From assembly GCA_026014605.1 (NCBI GenBank), contig JAOZIC010000017.1, positions 1 to 11,400 of the forward strand: DNA of 11,400 bases, given 5' to 3'. A program made the translations under genes and the position numbers. Numbering within the stretch: the first letter of the stretch is position 1; every line of letters begins with the position of its first letter. Under the pieces are notes generated by a model. The model ran no database searches, had not been told where the DNA came from, and saw only the letters and a program-made list of their open reading frames with translations. This document shows positions 7,150 through 11,400 of this stretch, one piece after another. The DNA comes from Candidatus Bathyarchaeota archaeon. Its GTDB lineage: Archaea; Thermoproteota; Bathyarchaeia; Bathyarchaeales; Bathyarchaeaceae.

Positions 7150-7995
7150 TTAGTTAATTCCAAACGCAACTGACACCTCGCTTAAGTAAAGCTCCAAAAC
7201 AACGTCTCCACCAGGAATTGAGAGGTCTTCGGAGTCAAATGAGAAATTGAAGAAAGCTGAATCAAAATCAGACCCAGCATCAAAACTGACAGCTACGTTG
7301 ATACTTTCAACATCGCTTATTGTGTACGCCTGCAGCGACTTACCAGATAATGTAATTGTATCAGTTAATCGTGGGGATGAACCCGCAGTGAGAACTGGAA
7401 GATACATTCTAATGTAATGTGTTGAACTGATCGAAGTGTTGATAGATGAGTGAAGAACACGTACCGCAGGGACAACAACAACACGGATGTAGTTTCCGTC
7501 ACTCATTGGTACTTTTTCTACAGCAAACACTCGTGCAACAGGAGCAGAAGTGCCACTCAAAGTAAGTGAATCGTTTTGGCGTGGAAAGATGTTTTCCCAG
7601 TAACCATCAGTAATAGTATAACTTGAAGTTGGAAGATTAAACATGATAATCCCTGTTTTATTCGAGAACTTGATTGATGATGTCGAAGTTTCCACTGAAA
7701 TTGTGTAGTTCACGGTTGCAGGTCTAATCACCACGTTACCATATTGGGTTGCGTAATTTGTGGTCTCGGTACGCCCTTCAGTCCAAGCGACATCGTCGAT
7801 TTGCAGTCCTATGGTTTGCATCAACTGTTTTGAAGAATTAAAGTCGCCTTCTGCAACTCTGTCCCACAAAAAGTTGTTAGCAAAAACCAAGGTGACGCTC
7901 AGTATAGCAACCATTGCTCCAGTCATAATTACTGAAGAGATTGCGGGGCTTATGCCCCTGTTTTTTGAGCGCTTTTTATTAACTTTGAACAACAT
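7150..7995 (-). CDS. Archaeal type IV pilin-like protein with class III leader
   Basis: A 281-aa protein. The start at ATG 7995 is chosen because AAGGAG (8005-8010) lies 9 nt upstream and because it yields a 14-residue basic leader, MLFKVNKKRSKNRG, followed by ISPAISSVIMTGAMVAIL. The R-G/I-S-P arrangement is the classical archaeal prepilin site, cleaved after Gly by a PibD/FlaK-type peptidase. A longer frame from 8067 would overlap the platform gene and bury the leader. The mature protein is one N-terminal hydrophobic helix (to about residue 40) and a beta-rich body with several N-x-S/T sequons. It is the first pilin-like gene after the motor genes, separated by 22 bp from the platform gene, so it is a good candidate for the main filament subunit, although its length is larger than many archaeal major pilins (about 120-200 aa). 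Confidence 0.9.
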   Translation of the reverse strand: MLFKVNKKRSKNRGISPAISSVIMTGAMVAILSVTLVFANNFLWDRVAEGDFNSSKQLMQTIGLQIDDVAWTEGRTETTNYATQYGNVVIRPATVNYTISVETSTSSIKFSNKTGIIMFNLPTSSYTITDGYWENIFPRQNDSLTLSGTSAPVARVFAVEKVPMSDGNYIRVVVVPAVRVLHSSINTSISSTHYIRMYLPVLTAGSSPRLTDTITLSGKSLQAYTISDVESINVAVSFDAGSDFDSAFFNFSFDSEDLSIPGGDVVLELYLSEVSVAFGIN

Positions 7996-8004
7996 TACGG
8001 TTTT

Positions 8005-8010
8005 CTCCTT
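8005..8010 (-). promoter_or_regulatory. Shine-Dalgarno deciding the pilin start at 7995
   Basis: AAGGAG on the minus strand, 9 nt before the ATG that creates the class III leader. It overlaps no coding sequence, as the platform gene ends at 8018. Confidence 0.75.
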
Positions 8011-8017
8011 TTTATCC

Positions 8018-9721
8018 TCAAGTTGCAGTTTCTGGCGCCAACAACAGTGGAACAACTTTTGAGGCAACGATAGCGATGAGAACCAGCAAGGCTGAGTGTT
8101 TAAAGCCTGCAGCTAGGGATTCTTCACTGATTTTTCCACAGACGAGCCCGATCAAGTAACAGTGTGTAATTACGGACACAGTGAAGATCAGTTGAAGGAA
8201 TCCTGTGTCTGCAGAAGAGGCAGTAGTTTCCCCACCCATAGCAATAGTGTTTGTAGTGAACAGAAGGGTCATCAATGTTGTTGCTACGAGCAATATTGCC
8301 GCGAAGTAGGGCATGATCATGTATGGTCGGACACTCATTTTCTTTTCTTTCTCAATTTCTTGAGTCATGTTATTGAAACGGGCAAGTGACTCGATCATGG
8401 ATATAGTTCCACCACCGACGTCAACTGCTTCCAAGAGCAAGAACATTACAATCTGGGACATCCAACTGCGTGTCTTCTTCACGAAATCCATGATTACGTT
8501 ACGCATAGGAATACCCCAGCCAATGTCAGAGGACATTTTCTGAAGTTCCTTAGTGAATGCGCCGTAGTCTCGTTCAGACAGATTGGAGATACAAGCTTCT
8601 GGAGAAAGACCAGTCTTCCGGGTTTCGGTTAAGTCCCTAAGGAAGTTGGATATTCCCCTTTCAATACTTGCTTTGCGACCAGCAATCTTTTGGTGCACCA
8701 TAGCAGGAGGAACAACAGACACTATCAAGGTAATTGCAACTGCAATTGGCAAGTCAACAAATCCTTCGAGCGGAGTTGCTACCATACCAAAAACACCAGT
8801 AAACAACAACAGAAGCGCAACACCTACCGCTGAAGATATGGCATAGACTTTGTATGGTCGCATTTCAGTGATTGGGCTTTTTGGTTGCATACCATGAGCA
8901 AGATACAAGAACACAATAGAAAGCAACGGAGTGAATACGTAAGTATACAAGATTACGCTTGAGCCCATGTCCATGCCTGTACTGTATATAGATTCTACGC
9001 TGAACAGGATGTAGAAACAAAGCGACATCAGAACCATTACAATAATAAATGATTCAAGCAACATTCCCATTCGTTCGGCTGCAGCTTTAACTCTCATGGA
9101 ACCTGCTTTGAAGATTTCTTGCGCCTTTGTTTCTAGGAAGTGAATAACGTCACCACCAATAATGACGGTGGATGCGTATCCTGAAATGAAGTCTCGGAAT
9201 ATGTCTAATGGATTGTATTTTGCGGCGTTTTCCAGAGCACTCAGAGGGTCTACACCAAAAATTTCGACGTCTCTGATTAGGCCTCTGGCTTCTTTACGTG
9301 TAGCAGGTAGTAACTCTACATCTGTAAGCCGTTTAAAACTCATGTAAGGCGGTATACCACCGGACGCCATGACCGTAACATATGTTGCCGCAAATGGCAT
9401 TTCCCGCTCTAAAGCACTAGATCTTTCACTAGCCCTTGAGCTAGGAGCAACCATAAACCCGATCATTACATAGATGGGCATTGGTACCAAAAATACTAAG
9501 AAAATAATTCTTGTGAAGTATATCAAAACCAGTGCTACAACAGTAACTGGTATAGTAAGTGTAGCGATTAGTAGCATCAAAGAGATGTAAGTTTCAGGAT
9601 AGATTTTGATGCCTGCTTTTGAGAGATGTTCTTTGAATTCGAAAACTCCGCTCAGGAACTTTGGTGCAATTCCACCAAAAAGGCGGAAGGAGACGCCCTC
9701 AAGCGTTTTTAATAGGGGCAT
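8018..9721 (-). CDS. Archaeal pilus platform protein with two T2SSF domains (FlaJ/TadC-like)
   Basis: A 567-aa polytopic inner platform protein on which the ATPase acts to insert or extract pilin subunits. Two T2SSF-type cytoplasmic domains are visible: residues about 105-220 (ALEREMPFAATYVTVMASGG, with GIPP and a later ALENAAKYNPL) and about 353-465 (ERGISNFLRDLTETRKTGLS, then EAVDVGGGTISMIESLARF). Predicted membrane helices lie near 44-68, 70-93, 222-243, 256-277, 293-314, 324-343, 467-490, 506-528 and 542-561. Both T2SSF halves sit in one chain, as in FlaJ/ArlJ, not in two proteins as in bacterial TadB and TadC. ATG at 9721 has AAGGAGGT (9730-9737) 8 nt upstream. The gene overlaps the 3' end of the ATPase gene by 23 bp, so the two are co-expressed. 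Confidence 0.95.
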   Translation of the reverse strand: MPLLKTLEGVSFRLFGGIAPKFLSGVFEFKEHLSKAGIKIYPETYISLMLLIATLTIPVTVVALVLIYFTRIIFLVFLVPMPIYVMIGFMVAPSSRASERSSALEREMPFAATYVTVMASGGIPPYMSFKRLTDVELLPATRKEARGLIRDVEIFGVDPLSALENAAKYNPLDIFRDFISGYASTVIIGGDVIHFLETKAQEIFKAGSMRVKAAAERMGMLLESFIIVMVLMSLCFYILFSVESIYSTGMDMGSSVILYTYVFTPLLSIVFLYLAHGMQPKSPITEMRPYKVYAISSAVGVALLLLFTGVFGMVATPLEGFVDLPIAVAITLIVSVVPPAMVHQKIAGRKASIERGISNFLRDLTETRKTGLSPEACISNLSERDYGAFTKELQKMSSDIGWGIPMRNVIMDFVKKTRSWMSQIVMFLLLEAVDVGGGTISMIESLARFNNMTQEIEKEKKMSVRPYMIMPYFAAILLVATTLMTLLFTTNTIAMGGETTASSADTGFLQLIFTVSVITHCYLIGLVCGKISEESLAAGFKHSALLVLIAIVASKVVPLLLAPETAT

Positions 9722-11321
9722 CCGCTAGAACCTCCTTTTCGTAGAATTCCTTAGGTTTGGCGTTGTATTCAGTGATTACCCCTGCAACATCTTTGTAGCT
9801 TCTAATGTTACGTTGTCTCATCCAACGCAACACGTTTTCTCGGCGGTCAATCTCCTCATTCAATTCATCCCAAGTCATACCGCGGCTTTCACAGATTGAA
9901 TCTAGCATGATACCATTTTTGAGTGAAGCATCATGGAAGTCTCCAGCGGCTCTCCAAGTGAAGGTGTTTCTGTAATCTTCGTAGTCTGCAATTTCGTCAA
10001 CAGAAAGTACTCGCCTGTAAGCGGTCATCTCCCCAGTTTTGGATTGAGGCAAGTGAACACGTCGAATTGAAACAACAATATTCATCAAAGGCATGTAAGC
10101 AGGTGCAATATCCATTGGTTTTTGGATTAACCGTTTGACTGCAGAGTCTATAGAGTCGGCGTGCATCGTAGCCATACCACCGTGACCAGTAGCTAACGCT
10201 TGGAACAAGGTGTAGGCTTCGCTACCTCGAATCTCGCCTACTACAATCAAATCTGGCCTGTGCCTCATCGAGGTTTTGACCAGATCGAATAGTGTTACTT
10301 CTCCAGTCAGGTTTTCTCCTAGACCGTAACTTCTTCTCGCGATGAGTGAGACCCAGTTTTCGTGCGGCAGGTTAAGCTCGGCAGTTTCCTCGATAGTGAT
10401 TACTTTGCTACCAGGCTTGAGCAAACAGGCTACAGCGTTGAGGAAAGTTGTTTTTCCTGAAGCTGTTCCACCTAACACCATCAAAGAGGCTCTGTTTTCT
10501 AGACAAGTCCAGAAATATGCAGCCATCTTTTCGGATAGAGTGCCAAGGTTGATTAGGTCGATGATTGAGTATGGGTCGTCTCGGAATTTTCGGATGGTAA
10601 ACGCGGTTCCGAAAGGTGTTACTTCTCGTCTGTAACAGACGGCGAGCCTGTGTTTTCCGGGCAAAGAAGCGTCTACAATTGGAAAGGCTGAGCTGACGTG
10701 TTTTCCAGCCATGTGGACTAGTTTTACTACGGCGTCGTCTACTTCTTGGTCGTCATGGAAAACCAAGTTTGTTTCAAGGTTTTCGTATCTTCTGTGCCAA
10801 ACGTATACGGGTTTTTCAACACCGTCACAGGAAATGTCTTCAATATTTGGGTCGCGCATTAGAGCGTCGATTCTACCAAAACCGACCAAGTTTCGTTGGG
10901 CGTGGTAAAGGATTTTGGACCACGAAACGTCAGGTAGCCAACCTAGGCTGATTCGGTATTTTCCTACAATTTTTTCGGCTTCAGTTACGAAGAATTGCCT
11001 TGGGTCTTCTATTTCTTCATCTGGTGAAGCAATTTCAGCTAGGAGAATGTCTAATATTCTGTCGTACACGTTTCGTTCTAGAATATCTAAACGAAGTTCG
11101 TCTAGAACGTACTTGTACTCACCAGTTAATGGGTTTCGTGCAATTGCCGCATGTGCAAAAGGTTCGTAAAGTGGATACCTTTCAACTATTTTATACCCTC
11201 TTGGCAGGGGTTTTGGTGGGGGTGCAGGAGGAATTGCTTTTAGTTTTTGCTTTTTAAAAATATTGCCAGCGGACGATAATGCAGACGAAACTCTCTCATT
11301 AAAGCGCTTGATGTGTTGCAT
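9699..11321 (-). CDS. Type II/IV secretion system ATPase (FlaI/TadA-like, archaeal pilus motor)
   Basis: A 540-aa cytosolic hexameric ATPase that powers pilin assembly. The N-terminal part has an amphipathic/basic start, a Pro-rich linker (PPAPPPKPLP, residues 31-40) and the N-terminal domain to about 240 (FGRIDALMRDPNIEDISCDG at 148-167). The C-terminal RecA-like domain has Walker A GGTASGKT (284-291), the acidic box ITIEETAEL (308-316), Walker B DLIVVGEIRG (357-366) and the His box GHGGMATMHADS (379-390). All key motifs are intact. The length is usual for archaeal FlaI/TadA relatives. ATG at 11321 has AGGAG 7 nt upstream. The following platform gene overlaps it by 23 bp, which fixes it as the motor of this pilus system. 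Whether it also drives retraction or DNA uptake cannot be told. No second ATPase gene is present. Confidence 0.96.
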   Translation of the reverse strand: MQHIKRFNERVSSALSSAGNIFKKQKLKAIPPAPPPKPLPRGYKIVERYPLYEPFAHAAIARNPLTGEYKYVLDELRLDILERNVYDRILDILLAEIASPDEEIEDPRQFFVTEAEKIVGKYRISLGWLPDVSWSKILYHAQRNLVGFGRIDALMRDPNIEDISCDGVEKPVYVWHRRYENLETNLVFHDDQEVDDAVVKLVHMAGKHVSSAFPIVDASLPGKHRLAVCYRREVTPFGTAFTIRKFRDDPYSIIDLINLGTLSEKMAAYFWTCLENRASLMVLGGTASGKTTFLNAVACLLKPGSKVITIEETAELNLPHENWVSLIARRSYGLGENLTGEVTLFDLVKTSMRHRPDLIVVGEIRGSEAYTLFQALATGHGGMATMHADSIDSAVKRLIQKPMDIAPAYMPLMNIVVSIRRVHLPQSKTGEMTAYRRVLSVDEIADYEDYRNTFTWRAAGDFHDASLKNGIMLDSICESRGMTWDELNEEIDRRENVLRWMRQRNIRSYKDVAGVITEYNAKPKEFYEKEVLADAPIKNA

Positions 11322-11369
11322 TGGAGTTCTCCTATACAGTAGAAAAACTGACCTATGTATTAAATCTTG

Positions 11370-11390
11370 TGTCTTAATAAATTATAGTTT
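11370..11390 (-). promoter_or_regulatory. Candidate archaeal TATA box for the pilus operon
   Basis: Upstream of the ATPase gene the minus strand is AT-rich. TTTATTAA (11374-11381), preceded by the A-rich CCAAACTATAA, is the best TATA-like element. A start of transcription about 25 nt downstream, near 11350, would leave a leader of about 28 nt that contains the SD. Other AT-rich octamers nearby (for example at 11358-11365) are also possible. No upstream gene is seen before the window edge. Confidence 0.35.
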
Positions 11391-11400
11391 GGATAAATTA

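Noticed and set aside
7996..8067. Longer start for the type IV pilin at 8067
   Set aside because: It would overlap the platform gene by 50 bp and place the SD and class III leader inside the protein.
10342..11257. Several plus-strand open frames opposite the ATPase gene
   Set aside because: They are antisense shadows of a gene whose catalytic motifs are all intact; their translations look random and Ser/Arg-rich.
11323..11332. Small inverted repeat around the SD of the ATPase gene (GGAG/CTCC, 4-base loop)
   Set aside because: A 4-bp stem is too short to claim a regulatory hairpin; it probably arises by chance from the SD.
1..11400. tRNA, rRNA, CRISPR repeats, insertion sequence ends and att-like direct repeats
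   Set aside because: None were visible; non-coding gaps are all shorter than about 80 bp and contain only SD sites, T-tracts and AT-rich promoter-like sequence.

Overview
The window looks archaeal, most likely from a Bathyarchaeia-like member of the Thermoproteota. The reasons are an archaeal FlaI/TadA-type secretion ATPase paired with a FlaJ-like platform protein that carries two T2SSF domains, archaeal class III (pilin-type) leaders, large exported proteins rich in N-x-S/T sequons, short intergenic gaps and strong Shine-Dalgarno (SD) sites. The phylum is inferred from overall protein style and was not tested by any search.

Layout. On the + strand, positions 2-757 hold the 3' part of a cytosolic protein with an eight-cysteine zinc module, a helical repeat and a C-terminal zinc ribbon. 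It converges on a long minus-strand gene train that reads from right to left: secretion ATPase (11321-9699), polytopic platform protein (9721-8018), a classical archaeal type IV pilin-like protein (7995-7150), a small TadE-like pseudopilin (7119-6643), a 403-aa pilin-like surface protein (6638-5427), a 433-aa pilin-like protein with a probable alpha/beta domain (5410-4109), and a 969-aa giant pilin-like protein with C-terminal beta-sandwich domains (4107-1198). A small two-helix membrane protein (1122-829) follows after a 75-bp gap.

How it works together. The ATPase and platform form the motor and base of a type IV filament of the archaeal Tad/Epd kind. The five downstream proteins each start with one hydrophobic helix and carry an extracytoplasmic body of very different size. 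They look like a set of major and minor pilins or a cell-surface complex assembled by this motor. No prepilin peptidase (EppA, PibD or FlaK type) is encoded here, so it must act from elsewhere. Genes overlap or are separated by 1 to 30 bp and each has its own SD. Several true starts are not the longest open frame; start choices below use SD spacing and the pilin leader logic. The region holds no RNA genes, mobile elements or CRISPR arrays that I can see.
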